A DNA stretch of 64,000 nucleotides from an uncultured Granulosicoccus sp. (lineage in GTDB: Bacteria > Pseudomonadota > Gammaproteobacteria > Granulosicoccales > Granulosicoccaceae), in the NCBI GenBank assembly GCA_947495035.1, contig CANLXI010000016.1, positions 1-64,000 on the forward strand. Reading direction: 5' to 3'. Below the pieces are notes generated by a model. It did not search any database, was not told the origin of the DNA, and saw only the letters and a program-made list of their open reading frames with translations. Positions 25,054 to 35,336 of the stretch are shown here, piece by piece (positions within the stretch are counted from its first letter, which is position 1; every line of letters begins with the position of its first letter). A program made the position numbers and the translations under genes.

Positions 25054-26580
25054 GTGGAATTCATCGAACTGGTACTGCTCAGCTTTTCCAAACTGCTCGA
25101 CCCACTTACCCTGACCTATGTTGTCTGCGGTTTTCTGATAGGCACCATATTCGCAGCCATCCCCGGGTTGACCGCCACGCTGGCGCTGGCGCTTCTGCTG
25201 CCACTGACCTACAGCCTCGATGTCACCACCGCCCTGATGGCCTGCGCCAGCATCTACATGGCAGGCATGTGCGGTGGCAGCATCACGGCGATCACCATCA
25301 ATATTCCGGGTGCCCCCTCATCCATGATGACAGCGCTTGACGGCTACCCGATGCATCAGAAAGGCAAGGGCGCGCTGGCACTGGGTCATGCAGCCATCGC
25401 CTCCATGTTCGGTGGTGCGGTTGGCGCCTTGCTGCTGATTCTGCTGGCGCCGGTCATCGCCGACTTGTCCCTGCTGGTCAAGACCACCGGCAAGTTCTCG
25501 CTGTTGCTGTTTGCCATGATCGTCATCGTGATCGCACAACGCGGCAACGTGGTCAAGGGAGCCATGGCTGCCTGCCTGGGTCTCATGCTCGCCACCATCG
25601 GTCTGGATACCATGGTACCAGTCACCCGATTCACCTTCGGACTGGCGGACCTGACCTCCGGCATCGAACTGATGCCCGTGATCATCGGTGCCTTTGCCGT
25701 GAGTGAGATTCTCACGCAGACCGATCTGGCACGGCAGGCACAGCATCTTCGCGAAGCGGTCAAGTCGATGCCCAAGGTCCGGCGACGGGATTTCCTGCCA
25801 CCGCTGTCCGATATCAGGAAAGTTGGTCTGGCGTGCTATCTACGCTCCAGCCTCATCGGATATGCCGTAGGCACCTTGCCGGGTGCCGGTGGTTCCATGG
25901 GCGGTTTTCTGGCCTACATCGAGACAGTCAGGACATCCAGAGAACCACAGAGCTTCGGCAAGGGCAATCCTCAGGGTATTGCAGCGGCAGAGAGCGCCAA
26001 CAATGCCGTCTGTGGTGGTGCGCTGGTACCGATGCTGACCTTCGGCATTCCCGGCGACCCCATCACGGCCATCGTTCTGGGGGTACTGGTCATCAATGGA
26101 ATACAACCGGGACCACAGCTGATGTCAGACCAGGCTGGACTGATTGCTCCCATGCTGGCAGCGCTGCTGTTCAGTGCCGTGGTGCTCATCCCCCTGACAC
26201 TGTATCTGCTGGGTCCATTCTTCATCCGTATCGTGTCCATTCGCAAGGATGTCCTGTACGCAGCCATCGGCCTGCTATCGGTTGTTGGCAGCTATGTGGC
26301 CACCTTCTCCACTTTTCAGATGATGATGACCCTGGCCATGGGCATTCTCGCCTACCACCTGCGCAAGCGCGGCTTTCCGGTCATCACCCTGCTGCTGGGA
26401 TTCATCCTGGGTCCCAATCTGGAGGAATTCCTGCGTCGCTCGCTGACCCTGTCGCAAGGCAATCCGATGACATTCCTGACCAATCTCGACAGCCTGTTCT
26501 TCCTGGTTCTGACTCTGGTCTTCGTCTATTTTCTGGCCATCCGCAAACCTCTGGCACAACCCGAGGCCGAGAAAACCTGA
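25054..26580 (+). CDS. TTT-family large permease (TctA)
   Basis: About 508 residues, strongly hydrophobic, with the family's two signature glycine-rich segments: GTIFAAIPGLTATLALALLLP near the N-terminus and its counterpart around GYAVGTLPGAGGSMG in the second half, followed by ESANNAVCGGALVP and FGIPGDPITAI. A GTG at 25054 preceded by GGAG is taken as the start; another in-frame GTG at 25042 would overlap tctB. It forms the transport pathway with TctB. Nearly identical motifs occur in the incomplete TctA at the right edge of the window. Confidence 0.93.
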   Translation: MEFIELVLLSFSKLLDPLTLTYVVCGFLIGTIFAAIPGLTATLALALLLPLTYSLDVTTALMACASIYMAGMCGGSITAITINIPGAPSSMMTALDGYPMHQKGKGALALGHAAIASMFGGAVGALLLILLAPVIADLSLLVKTTGKFSLLLFAMIVIVIAQRGNVVKGAMAACLGLMLATIGLDTMVPVTRFTFGLADLTSGIELMPVIIGAFAVSEILTQTDLARQAQHLREAVKSMPKVRRRDFLPPLSDIRKVGLACYLRSSLIGYAVGTLPGAGGSMGGFLAYIETVRTSREPQSFGKGNPQGIAAAESANNAVCGGALVPMLTFGIPGDPITAIVLGVLVINGIQPGPQLMSDQAGLIAPMLAALLFSAVVLIPLTLYLLGPFFIRIVSIRKDVLYAAIGLLSVVGSYVATFSTFQMMMTLAMGILAYHLRKRGFPVITLLLGFILGPNLEEFLRRSLTLSQGNPMTFLTNLDSLFFLVLTLVFVYFLAIRKPLAQPEAEKT

Positions 26581-26671
26581 CATCCGTTGGCCAGAGCCTT
26601 CGGGTGCACACCAAGGACGCAAGTCGGCACACGCGAACACACATTGCCGTGTGTCGGACTTGACAGTTGAG

Positions 26672-26700
26672 AGCAATACCTGATCCGATCAGGTATTGCT
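26672..26700. terminator. Hairpin terminator after tctA
   Basis: AGCAATACCTGAT-CCG-ATCAGGTATTGCT is a perfect 13-bp stem with a 3-base loop, followed by TATTCTGTTAT on the plus strand. It lies about 90 bp after the tctA stop and separates it from the GntR gene. A less perfect hairpin (about 26620-26663) precedes it. Confidence 0.7.
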
Positions 26701-26731
26701 TATTCTGTTATGCTGAAACCCCTGTAAATAT

Positions 26732-26745
26732 AGACATATACGTCT
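26732..26745. promoter_or_regulatory. Near-palindrome upstream of the GntR gene
   Basis: AGACATATACGTCT matches its reverse complement at 12 of 14 positions and lies 11 bp before the GntR start, a position suited to autorepression. Assignment is by position only. Confidence 0.35.
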
Positions 26746-26756
26746 GACAAAAAGGA

Positions 26757-27536
26757 ATGGCCAGAACCAGATCATCAGCAAATTTCCAGCTGTTTTCGGA
26801 ATTGTTCAAAGACATTTCGCTGAGCTCGGACGAGAGCATGGTCAATCAGATTCACCGGGTACTCTGGGAACTGATTACCACCACTCGCCTGCTTCCAGGC
26901 CAGCTCCTGTCCGAAAAGGAATTGTCAGAAGCCCTGAATGCAAGTCGCACACCGGTTCGCGAGGCCTTGATTCGCCTGGAGGAAGCCGGACTGGTTTATG
27001 TCGTGCCCAAGAGCGGTACCTATGTAACCCCGGTACGCATCAGCACCTACATTGAAGCCTGCTTCATTCGTCTGCAGCTGGAAATCGGCTCTGCCCGACG
27101 TGCAGCGGAAAGGTTCTCGAATTATCAGTCCGATGAAAACCTGAACGACATCATCGAATTGCAGACGGACGCACTGAAGGATGATGACTACTCCAGGTTC
27201 TTCCAGCTGGACGAACGACTGCACGAGTCCATATTCCGCATAGCCGGAATCGCCGGTGTCTGGAACGTGCTTCGCCGCACCCAGTCCGAGGTCTACCGCA
27301 TCCGCCATCTGAAACGCGAATACCAACTACGGCACGGCAGTCGCGTACTGAAAGCACATCAAAAGATCGTGGACAGTATCAGTGCCGGTGATCCGGATGC
27401 TGCCGAATCCGCCATGATCGAACACCTTGGCCCACTGGAACGCGAAGTCGAACAACTCACGGCATTCCCCGAACTGCTCAAGTTCATCGAACAACAGAAT
27501 AGCGAGATTCCGCGATCAAGGCGTCGCGCCAACTGA
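26757..27536 (+). CDS. GntR-family regulator (FadR/FCD subfamily)
   Basis: This 259-residue protein has an N-terminal extension of about 25 residues, a winged helix with LSEKELSEALNASRTPVREA, and an FCD effector domain containing the expected helical metal-site residues (DERLHESIF, HQKIVDSI, HLG). It follows the RraA-tctCBA genes in the same direction as tct and is their likely regulator, probably sensing the imported acid. The ribosome site AAGGA is only one base from the ATG, which is unusually tight; a later start would lose only the extension. Confidence 0.87.
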   Translation: MARTRSSANFQLFSELFKDISLSSDESMVNQIHRVLWELITTTRLLPGQLLSEKELSEALNASRTPVREALIRLEEAGLVYVVPKSGTYVTPVRISTYIEACFIRLQLEIGSARRAAERFSNYQSDENLNDIIELQTDALKDDDYSRFFQLDERLHESIFRIAGIAGVWNVLRRTQSEVYRIRHLKREYQLRHGSRVLKAHQKIVDSISAGDPDAAESAMIEHLGPLEREVEQLTAFPELLKFIEQQNSEIPRSRRRAN

Positions 27537-27719
27537 CATCATCAGCACTGGCATGGCCACTTGACCTATTTCGAGTGCCTCGTTCGCTGAGTTTTTCGTC
27601 GGCAAGGGTCCGGGCGAAAAATCTGCACTGTATTACTTGTCTGTGACTTGTTAGAGTAAGAGTGCTGGTGCCGGCTCAGGCACTTTGTCATCACCTCGGG
27701 AGCTTTTCAGCAGCACGCC

Positions 27720-29411
27720 ATGCAAAAGGAAGCTGACTCACAACACCTGGCACAATCGGCCAATACGCCTCCGGCCAAACCTTCAGCGCTGGCACCTTTC
27801 GGCAATCCGGTATTCCGTTCACTCTGGATGGCCACCCTGATCTCCAACCTGGGAGGCCTGGTGCAGGCAGTCGCCGCCGGCTGGACCATGACGACCCTGA
27901 CCGATTCGGAACACATGGTGGCATTGGTGACCGCCTCCACCACCTTGCCCATCATGGCGTTGTCACTGGTAGCAGGCGTTTTGGCAGACAATTACGACAG
28001 ACGTCGCATCATGATGGTGGCACAGACGCTGATGCTGGTCGTGTCGATTGGCCTGACGCTGGCAACCTTCTTCGGTGTGCTCACACCCTGGTCACTACTG
28101 GTCTTCACTTTCCTCATCGGCTGCGGCACCGCACTCAACAACCCGTCCTGGCAAGCCTCGGTGGGAGACATCGTCCCGCGCGAGCAGGTACCGGCTGCAG
28201 TCATGGCCAATGGCATGTCCTTCAACCTCATGCGCAGTGTCGGCCCGGCACTGGGCGGACTGATCATTGTCGCTGCTGGCGCCACCGCTGCCTTCAGTCT
28301 CAACGCTGTCAGCTATCTGGCGATGATACTGGCGCTGGCACTGTGGACGCGCCCCCCCATCGAACGCACGTTGCCACGCGAGCGATTCGGGCAGGCAGCC
28401 GCCGCCGGCATTCGCTACGTCGGCCTGTCCCCCAATCTGTTGCGCATCATTCTGCGCGGCTTCCTGTTTGGCGTGACCGGGGTGTCGGTACTGGCATTGC
28501 TGCCGCTGGTGGCCAGAGACATGCTGGACGGCAGTGCATCCACTTATGGCTTTCTGCTGGGACTATTCGGACTGGGTGCTGTCGGCGGGGCTCTCAACAA
28601 TGCAAGAATACGTGCCGCCTTCAACAACGAGACCATCGTACGCACCACTTTTGCAGGCATGGCGCTGGGGGTTGTGCTTCTGTCAGTCGCGCCCAACATG
28701 CTCCTCGCCGCCCTGGCCCTGCTAGTGTGCGGTGCCTGCTGGGTCACGACCAATGCCTTGCTGAATGTGTCACTGCAGCTTTCCACGCCACGCTGGGTAG
28801 TCGGGCGCGCCCTGTCTTTCTACATGACGGCCAACGCCGGAGGCATGGCAGCCGGCAGCTGGATCTGGGGACTGGTAGCCGAGCAGCATGGCCTGCACAC
28901 GGCATTGCTGATCTCGGCTGGCACTCTGGTGCTGGGAAGCGTGATCGGCTATCGATTGCCCTTGCCGGAATTCGATCGTCTGAATCTCGATCCTCTGAAC
29001 AGGTTCATCGAACCGACTCTGGCCGTCCAGCTGACACAGCGCACCGGCCCCATCATGGTGACCGTGGATTTCGATATCGCCGAAGACGATATCCCGGCCT
29101 TTCTGGAGGCCATGGCAGCACGTCGGCGCGTCAGATTGCGCGACGGCGCGCGCCGCTGGTCACTCCTTCGCGACCTGGAAACACCCAATATCTGGACGGA
29201 AAAGTACTACGTGGCAACCTGGGTGGAGTACATTCGCCACAATCAGCGTCGCACTGTCTCCGACTCGGGGGTATCCGAACGGCTTCACGCCTTGCACCAG
29301 GGATCCGAGCCACCGAAGGTGCGTCGCATGATCGAGCGTCAGACGTTTCCCAAGCCGGTCGAGCCTCCCGTCAAGGGCTATGAGGAGCCTCGTTACCAGG
29401 CCCCACACTGA
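27720..29411 (+). CDS. MFS transporter (MFS_3/EntS-like) with C-terminal soluble domain
   Basis: A 563-residue protein with a 12-helix major-facilitator core in residues about 30-420, including the loop-2-type LADNYDRRRIMM segment. It resembles the MFS_3 exporter family. Residues about 430-520 form an extra soluble alpha/beta domain (beginning after QRTGPIMVTVDF) that resembles the ferredoxin-like monooxygenase/dimeric barrel fold by its pattern, followed by a proline-rich tail. Exported substrate is unknown. It stands alone, with a 183-bp upstream gap; the nearest Shine-Dalgarno (GGGAG) is rather far from the ATG, so the start is uncertain. Confidence 0.85.
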   Translation: MQKEADSQHLAQSANTPPAKPSALAPFGNPVFRSLWMATLISNLGGLVQAVAAGWTMTTLTDSEHMVALVTASTTLPIMALSLVAGVLADNYDRRRIMMVAQTLMLVVSIGLTLATFFGVLTPWSLLVFTFLIGCGTALNNPSWQASVGDIVPREQVPAAVMANGMSFNLMRSVGPALGGLIIVAAGATAAFSLNAVSYLAMILALALWTRPPIERTLPRERFGQAAAAGIRYVGLSPNLLRIILRGFLFGVTGVSVLALLPLVARDMLDGSASTYGFLLGLFGLGAVGGALNNARIRAAFNNETIVRTTFAGMALGVVLLSVAPNMLLAALALLVCGACWVTTNALLNVSLQLSTPRWVVGRALSFYMTANAGGMAAGSWIWGLVAEQHGLHTALLISAGTLVLGSVIGYRLPLPEFDRLNLDPLNRFIEPTLAVQLTQRTGPIMVTVDFDIAEDDIPAFLEAMAARRRVRLRDGARRWSLLRDLETPNIWTEKYYVATWVEYIRHNQRRTVSDSGVSERLHALHQGSEPPKVRRMIERQTFPKPVEPPVKGYEEPRYQAPH

Positions 29412-29488
29412 GGTGACGCTGCCGCGATCCACGTGATCGGGATCAACCCCATCATCGTTTGCACGGCAGCATCACATTTGTCTGACGC

Positions 29489-30490
29489 TCAGCCAGCCAT
29501 GGCCTGAACGCTGGTCACCGCCATCAGCTTGTAGACATCATCGGCCGAACAACCTCGGGACAGATCATTGGCTGGCCTGGCCAGACCCTGCAGTATGGGA
29601 CCAATGGCATCGGCACCACCGATTCGCTGGGCGATCTTGTAGCCGATATTGCCAGCCTCCAGACTGGGAAATACCAGAACATTGGCTGCACCTGCCAGGG
29701 GTGAATCAGGCGCCTTGCTGGCAGCTACCTGCGGCACGAAGGCTGCATCGAACTGCAATTCCCCATCGACCAGCAACTCCGGAGCCAGTTCACGAACACG
29801 AGCCGTGGCAGCAGCCACTTCGGCAACACGCGGATGCCGTGCACTTCCTGCCGTTGAAAACGACAGCATGGCAACCCGCGCCTCGTTTCCGGTCAGCGCC
29901 TTGCAGGATCGCGCAGAAGACACTGCGATCTGCGCCAATTCTTCCACTGTCGGTTGCACCAACAGTGCGCAATCGGCAAACAACAGAGTCCGAGGCTCGC
30001 CGTGATGTGCCTGTTCCAGCAGCATCAGAAAAAAGCTGGATACAGTGCTGACGCCTTCTGCCTTGCCAATGATCTGCAAGGCAGCTCGAACCGTGTCGCC
30101 GGTGGTGTGTACCGCCCCTCCGATGGTGGCATCTGCATCTGACTGCCGAACCATCATGGCGGCATACACCAGGGGATTGCCTTGCATGTCCTTCCCGGCG
30201 GTAGCGGCATCCATGCCCTTGTGAGATCTCAATGCATGGTAGGCCTGTGCATAGTCATCGGTCTTGTCCGACGTGGCTGGATCAATGATCTGAATCCGAT
30301 CTGCCGATTCACCGAACTGCTTCAACAGCACCTCCACACGACTCGCATTACCCAGTAGAACAGGGATTGCAATATCATCGGCCAGCGCCCTCACGGCACC
30401 CTCGACAATTCTCGGGTCTTCCCCTTCCGACAAGACGATCCGTTGATCGCTGCCACGCGCCTGATCAATCAGGGATTCGATGATACTCAT
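29489..30490 (-). CDS. pta: Phosphate acetyltransferase (short form)
   Basis: A 333-residue Pta of the short type without the N-terminal regulatory domain. It has the family's C-terminal [29 protein letters not shown] and [12 protein letters not shown] segments. It would convert acetyl phosphate from Xsc to acetyl-CoA. Its ATG overlaps the stop of the exporter gene, which follows xsc, so the three form one operon; a Pta partner for Xsc is the standard arrangement in sulfonate degraders. The downstream interval to the convergent MFS gene holds no clear terminator. Confidence 0.93.
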   Translation of the reverse strand: MSIIESLIDQARGSDQRIVLSEGEDPRIVEGAVRALADDIAIPVLLGNASRVEVLLKQFGESADRIQIIDPATSDKTDDYAQAYHALRSHKGMDAATAGKDMQGNPLVYAAMMVRQSDADATIGGAVHTTGDTVRAALQIIGKAEGVSTVSSFFLMLLEQAHHGEPRTLLFADCALLVQPTVEELAQIAVSSARSCKALTGNEARVAMLSFSTAGSARHPRVAEVAAATARVRELAPELLVDGELQFDAAFVPQVAASKAPDSPLAGAANVLVFPSLEAGNIGYKIAQRIGGADAIGPILQGLARPANDLSRGCSADDVYKLMAVTSVQAMAG

Positions 30491-31524
30491 TGAAGATATG
30501 CCAGTCCTATCAATATGAATACGCCGAGAAATATCGTTTCGGCCACGATCAGCAGTATAGCCTGCCCTCCCACATTGAAAATGGTTTTCAAGGAGGACTT
30601 CATTCCCACGGCAGCAATGGCAATCAGCAGCGCCCAGCGAGACACGTCACCGAGAAACTGGGAAACCATCGCCGGAATCAGGCCAATCGAGTTCAGAGTC
30701 GCAAAAACAAGAAAGGCCACGACAAATGCAGGAATCAGCGGTGGCCTGGCGGCCGGCTTGTCCGGATCCTCACCCTCGCTTTCCATGTTTCGAAACAGCA
30801 AGGCCATGATCAGCACTACCGGGGCCAACATGCTCACCCGGATCAACTTGACCAGAGTTGCAGTTTCTCCAGCCGATTCGGAAACCGAGAAACCGGCACC
30901 GACAACCTGCGCGACATCGTGAATGGTTCCTCCGAGGAAGACACCAATGGCACGATCATCCAGACCGAAGGATTGAGCGATGATCGGATAGGCAATCATG
31001 GCAATGGTGCTGAGTACCGTCACCCCCAGTACCGTGAAGAGCAGATTACGTTCCGAATGTTCGTTTTTCGGTAGAACCGCTGCAATGGCCATGGCAGCCG
31101 AGGCACCACAGATTGCCACAGAGCCGCCTGTCAGCAAGGCGAAACGCCAGCCACGCCCCAGTACACGAGCTCCCAACAGAGCAAAGGCAATGGTTGCCGC
31201 CACACCGAGGATGACCAGAAGTATCAACTCCCAACCCAGGCCAATCAGCAATTCGACACTGATTCGAGCACCCAGCAAGGCTACCCCCATGCGCAACACG
31301 GTCTTCGCCGTGAAGCCGATACCCGCCGCACAGCGCCCTTCTTCCGACAGGAAGTTGAAGGCGATGCCCAGCAACAGGGCCATCAGCATCGCTGGTGCCC
31401 CATAGTGCTCGGACAGGAATTGCGCGCAGATGCCGATGACTGCCGACACCGCAATACCCTGTCCGAGATGCTCAAGCGGGCCGAACTGCTGTTCGGCCCA
31501 CACCTTTGGAGAGAAAGTGCTCAA
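30487..31524 (-). CDS. YeiH/UPF0324-family membrane protein, putative sulfur-oxyanion exporter
   Basis: A 345-residue protein with around ten transmembrane segments and the YeiH family motifs [21 protein letters not shown] (here [16 protein letters not shown]) and [10 protein letters not shown]. Members of this family occur next to xsc in several taurine degraders, where they are proposed to export sulfite or sulfate (TauZ-type). The gene lies 2 bp after xsc and overlaps pta by 4 bp. Export of the sulfite released by Xsc is the likely job; transport has not been shown for most members. Confidence 0.82.
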   Translation of the reverse strand: MSTFSPKVWAEQQFGPLEHLGQGIAVSAVIGICAQFLSEHYGAPAMLMALLLGIAFNFLSEEGRCAAGIGFTAKTVLRMGVALLGARISVELLIGLGWELILLVILGVAATIAFALLGARVLGRGWRFALLTGGSVAICGASAAMAIAAVLPKNEHSERNLLFTVLGVTVLSTIAMIAYPIIAQSFGLDDRAIGVFLGGTIHDVAQVVGAGFSVSESAGETATLVKLIRVSMLAPVVLIMALLFRNMESEGEDPDKPAARPPLIPAFVVAFLVFATLNSIGLIPAMVSQFLGDVSRWALLIAIAAVGMKSSLKTIFNVGGQAILLIVAETIFLGVFILIGLAYLQ

Positions 31525-31526
31525 TG

Positions 31527-33305
31527 TCAGCTCGGTTCTTGAACCTGCATGTCTGCAGCGTCAATACCGGCAACACTCACAGGCTTCTTCATCGCATCGC
31601 GGCGGAAGGGCTCGCCCAGTTCCTGATTGAGAACCACTTCGATGAAGGTGGTAACCCCATCTTCCATCTGCTCCTTGACAGCCGTCTGCAGTGCTTCTGT
31701 CAGGGACTCGGTGGTGAACACCTGAACACCCTTCAGACCACAGGCCTCGGCAATCTTCGCGTAGTTGACCTGCAGATCCAGCTCGGTGCCCACGAAGTTG
31801 TCTTCGAACCACAGAGTCGTGTTGCGCTTCTCCGCACCCCACTGGTAGTTGCGGAAGATCACCATGGTGATCGCCGGCCAGTCGTTACGGCCACAGGCCG
31901 TCATCTCGTTCATGGAGATACCGAAGGCACCATCGCCGGCAAAACCGATGACCGGTACGTCGGGACAACCGATCTTGGCACCCAGAATCGCCGGAAAACC
32001 ATAGCCGCACGGTCCGAACAGACCTGGCGACAGGTACTTGCGGCCCTGTTCGAAGGTTGGATAGGCATTACCGATGGCGCAGTTGTTGCCGATGTCACTG
32101 GAGATGATGGCATCCTCGGGCATGGCATCACGGATCGCCAACCAGGCATTGCGCGGCGACATACGCTCGGGATCACGGCTACGAGCACGCTCGTTCCAGT
32201 CGGTACCCGGATCATCATCTTCATGCTCCATGGACACCAGTTCCTGGGCCCAGCGCTTCTTGGACTGATCCACCAGTGAACGTCGCTCGTCACGGTTGTT
32301 GTCGCCGGCGCTACCGGAGAGCTGGCTCAGCAGTTGCTCGGCGACACGCTTGGCATCGCCCTGGATGGCAACGGTGACCGGCTTGGTCAGTCCGATACGA
32401 TCGGCATTGATGTCAACCTGAATCAGCTTGGCCTCTTTTGGCCAGTAATCGATACCGTAGCCCGGCAAGGTGGAGAACGGGTTCAGACGAGTACCCAGTG
32501 CCAGCACGACGTCAGCCTTGGCGATGATTTCCATCGCCGCCTTGGAACCGTTGTAGCCCAGTGGGCCCATGGACAGAGGATGACTGCCCGGGAACGCATC
32601 GTTGTGCTGGTAGTTGCAGCAAACCGGCGAATCGAGCTTCTCGGCCAGCCTGGCGGAGGCCTCGATGCCACCGGCCAGTACAACACCGGCACCGTTGAGA
32701 ATGACCGGGAACTTTGCATCTGACAGTAGTTTGGCTGCTTCGGCAATGGCGCTCTCGCCGCCACGTGGACGTTCGATGCGAACCACCTGTGGCAGTTCGA
32801 TATCGATGACCTGCGTCCAGTAGTCACGTGGAATGTTGATCTGCGCAGGACCGGCCAGGCGATGCGCCTGCTGGATGACGCGATTCAGCACTTCAGCGAT
32901 ACGCGACGGATCACGCACCTCTTCCTGATAGGCCACCATGTCTTCGAACAGAGCCATCTGTTCGATTTCCTGGAATCCGCCCTGACCGATGGTCTTGTTG
33001 GCCGCCTGAGGCGTGACCAGCAGCATGGGGGTGTGGTTCCAGTAGGCGGTTTTCACCGGCGTGACGAAGTTGGTGATACCCGGACCATTCTGTGCAATGG
33101 CCATGGACATCTTGCCAGTGGCTCGTGTGTAGCCATCGGCGCTCATGCCGGCATTGCATTCATGGGCGCAATCCCAGAACTTGATGCCCGCTGCGGGGAA
33201 CAGGTCCGAGATGGGCATCATGGCGGAGCCGATAATGCCGAAAGCATGCTCGATACCATGGCGCTGCAAAACCTTTACGAACGCTTCTTCGGTTGTCATC
33301 TTCAT
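31527..33305 (-). CDS. xsc: Sulfoacetaldehyde acetyltransferase
   Basis: A 592-residue thiamine-diphosphate enzyme that converts sulfoacetaldehyde and phosphate to acetyl phosphate and sulfite. The N-terminal FGIIGSAMMPISDLFP and HECNAGMSADGYTRATGK segments, the C-terminal ThDP site (GFAGDGAFGISMNEM) and the following RNYQWGAEKRNT are characteristic of Xsc rather than acetolactate synthase. The ATG at 33305 has a GAGG site 8 bp upstream; an in-frame ATG two codons later is also usable. It is central to the sulfonate cluster: TRAP importer and GMC dehydrogenase upstream, exporter and Pta downstream. Confidence 0.95.
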   Translation of the reverse strand: MKMTTEEAFVKVLQRHGIEHAFGIIGSAMMPISDLFPAAGIKFWDCAHECNAGMSADGYTRATGKMSMAIAQNGPGITNFVTPVKTAYWNHTPMLLVTPQAANKTIGQGGFQEIEQMALFEDMVAYQEEVRDPSRIAEVLNRVIQQAHRLAGPAQINIPRDYWTQVIDIELPQVVRIERPRGGESAIAEAAKLLSDAKFPVILNGAGVVLAGGIEASARLAEKLDSPVCCNYQHNDAFPGSHPLSMGPLGYNGSKAAMEIIAKADVVLALGTRLNPFSTLPGYGIDYWPKEAKLIQVDINADRIGLTKPVTVAIQGDAKRVAEQLLSQLSGSAGDNNRDERRSLVDQSKKRWAQELVSMEHEDDDPGTDWNERARSRDPERMSPRNAWLAIRDAMPEDAIISSDIGNNCAIGNAYPTFEQGRKYLSPGLFGPCGYGFPAILGAKIGCPDVPVIGFAGDGAFGISMNEMTACGRNDWPAITMVIFRNYQWGAEKRNTTLWFEDNFVGTELDLQVNYAKIAEACGLKGVQVFTTESLTEALQTAVKEQMEDGVTTFIEVVLNQELGEPFRRDAMKKPVSVAGIDAADMQVQEPS

Positions 33306-33413
33306 GGAAAAATACCTCGACTTGTTCCAGTTTGGGTGAATATGGGTCTGAAGCCACAACAGCTTCGAAAAAGAGTGGCCCTTCCAGTGGGCCGGGGTTG
33401 GACAAGGTCCTGA

Positions 33414-34700
33414 CTACCCGATCTCGGGAATCATGGCCAGTGAGAACCAGGGCACAAAGGCGATCAGCATCCAGGCAATCAGCAAACCCGTCAGATACAT
33501 CAATGCAAAGGGCACGATCTTCGAATACGGGATACCGGTGGTGCCGCTGGCGACGAACAGATTGAGTCCGAAAGGCGGCGTGATGAACCCGATGGCCGCA
33601 CCAACCAGAAAGATCACACTGAAGTGCACCGGATCGACTCCATGAGCCATGGCAATCGGTGCCAGTATTGGCGCAAAGATAACGGTGACCGGCAGACTTT
33701 CAAGAATACAACCGGCTGCCATGACGATGGCCATGCATACCAGCAATACAACCACTTCACTGTCACCAAACCAGGCAACGAAATTGGCAACCGCCTCTGC
33801 AGCGCCAAGCAAGCCGAACACCTGCTGCATCACGATCGAGATGGCGATCATCGGAGCCAGCATCCCGGTCAATTGCCCGGAGCGCAGCAGGATATCGGGC
33901 AATTGTCGAAAGCTGATCTCACGGGTCAGTAGCAGACCGGCCAACAGACAGAATCCAACAGTGATTGCGGCAGCTTCGGTTGGCGAGAAGATGCCCGAGT
34001 AGATGCCGTAGATGACAATGAAGATGGCGAAGAAACCGAGATAGGCAAGACGTCCGGTTCGCAGTACTCGCTTCATGCTCAATGGCTCGACAGAACCCCA
34101 TCCATGCTTCTTTGCCAGGTACCAGCAAACGGCCTGCATGGCAAAGACCATCAGAATTCCCGGAAGGATGCCGGCAACGAACAGATCCGAAATGGACAGG
34201 TTCATCAGAAAGCCGTAGACGATGAAGATGATGGACGGTGGGATGATGATACCGACCGTACCACCAGCGGCAGCAGTGGCTGCAGCAAACCGCGTGTCAT
34301 ACCCGTCTTTTACCAGCACCGGATGCATGATGCCGCCAATGGTTGCCGTGGTAGCCGAATTGGAACCGGAGATTGCCGCGAAGAGCCCGCATGAACCGAT
34401 CGTTGCCAGTCCCAGGCCACCGCGCATCCAGCTCAGGCAGGAGTGTGCAAAATCTGCCAGCCGTTTTGCTATCCCTGCGGCCGCTATCAGGTCACCGGTC
34501 AGAATGAATAATGGCAACGACAGCAGACCGAAGAAATTCAGACCTTCAAACAAGGTAAAACCGATATTTGCCAGTGTGAAATCGATGATGATCGACACAC
34601 CGACCACCCAGAAACCGATGACCAGAAAGATTGGTACACCGATCAAGAACAACAGCAGGACGCCCAGCGATACCAGTCCGATTAACATTCCCTGATCCAT
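33414..34700 (-). CDS. TRAP transporter large permease (DctM type), sulfonate cluster
   Basis: A 428-residue, highly hydrophobic DctM subunit with the conserved IPPSIIFIVYG and FSPTEAAAI segments and the C-terminal GFITPPFGLNLFV region. It is 9 bp after the DctQ gene and about 110 bp before xsc. It carries the substrate pathway of a Na+-driven importer. In isethionate degraders a comparable TRAP set is called IseKLM; because TRAP subunits are hard to assign to substrates, the symbol is not used here. Confidence 0.93.
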   Translation of the reverse strand: MDQGMLIGLVSLGVLLLFLIGVPIFLVIGFWVVGVSIIIDFTLANIGFTLFEGLNFFGLLSLPLFILTGDLIAAAGIAKRLADFAHSCLSWMRGGLGLATIGSCGLFAAISGSNSATTATIGGIMHPVLVKDGYDTRFAAATAAAGGTVGIIIPPSIIFIVYGFLMNLSISDLFVAGILPGILMVFAMQAVCWYLAKKHGWGSVEPLSMKRVLRTGRLAYLGFFAIFIVIYGIYSGIFSPTEAAAITVGFCLLAGLLLTREISFRQLPDILLRSGQLTGMLAPMIAISIVMQQVFGLLGAAEAVANFVAWFGDSEVVVLLVCMAIVMAAGCILESLPVTVIFAPILAPIAMAHGVDPVHFSVIFLVGAAIGFITPPFGLNLFVASGTTGIPYSKIVPFALMYLTGLLIAWMLIAFVPWFSLAMIPEIG

Positions 34701-34709
34701 GATATTCCC

Positions 34710-35243
34710 CTATGCCTGACCGATTGACTGAATATCAACCAGGAACTGCTCCCGCTTCCTGAAGCGTCTGATATCGTCCATCAGGTTCTGAACGACGCGC
34801 ACCATCAGCAGCAACCAGGCCACTGGCGTTGCCATGTAGAACCACCATTGCATGATGTTGTCGGTACCCTGCACGATGGCAAAATTCATCTGTACCAGCT
34901 TGGTCTGCTCGATCGTGAAGTACACGACTATGGAGGCAAAAACCAGCCACAGGATCGCATCCAGCCACATGCAGGCATACTGCAGTGCGTAAGGCAGTCG
35001 CAAGCGGACATCATTGAAGACCAGATGCGTGCGTTTGCGAACGTTGTAGGAGCAACCTATCCAGGTTACCCATAGAAACAGATAGATCGGAATGGAAGAA
35101 CTCCACGGTATCTGCGTTTTCAGTACAAAACGTTCAAACACCGCATAGACGATGATCAGTGCCATGGCAGAGTACGCGATCAGAATCAGTACTCTCTCCA
35201 CATTTCGATCAAGCCATCTGAGGCAGGCCTTCAAGAGATTCAT
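34710..35243 (-). CDS. TRAP transporter small permease (DctQ type), sulfonate cluster
   Basis: A 177-residue membrane protein with four predicted helices and the DctQ segment around PWSSSIPIYLFLWVTWIGCSYNVRKRTHL. It sits between the binding-protein gene and DctM, as usual. DctQ associates with DctM in the inner membrane and is needed for function. Sequence similarity within the family is low, so context supports the call. Confidence 0.9.
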   Translation of the reverse strand: MNLLKACLRWLDRNVERVLILIAYSAMALIIVYAVFERFVLKTQIPWSSSIPIYLFLWVTWIGCSYNVRKRTHLVFNDVRLRLPYALQYACMWLDAILWLVFASIVVYFTIEQTKLVQMNFAIVQGTDNIMQWWFYMATPVAWLLLMVRVVQNLMDDIRRFRKREQFLVDIQSIGQA

Positions 35244-35336
35244 TGGGAGACACCTGGGGTAAACGGACAGAAGAGTCTCGAACCGGCAGCATCAGCGCTG
35301 CCAGTCGAGTTCAAGGAACAACAGCTTCTTTCGAAC

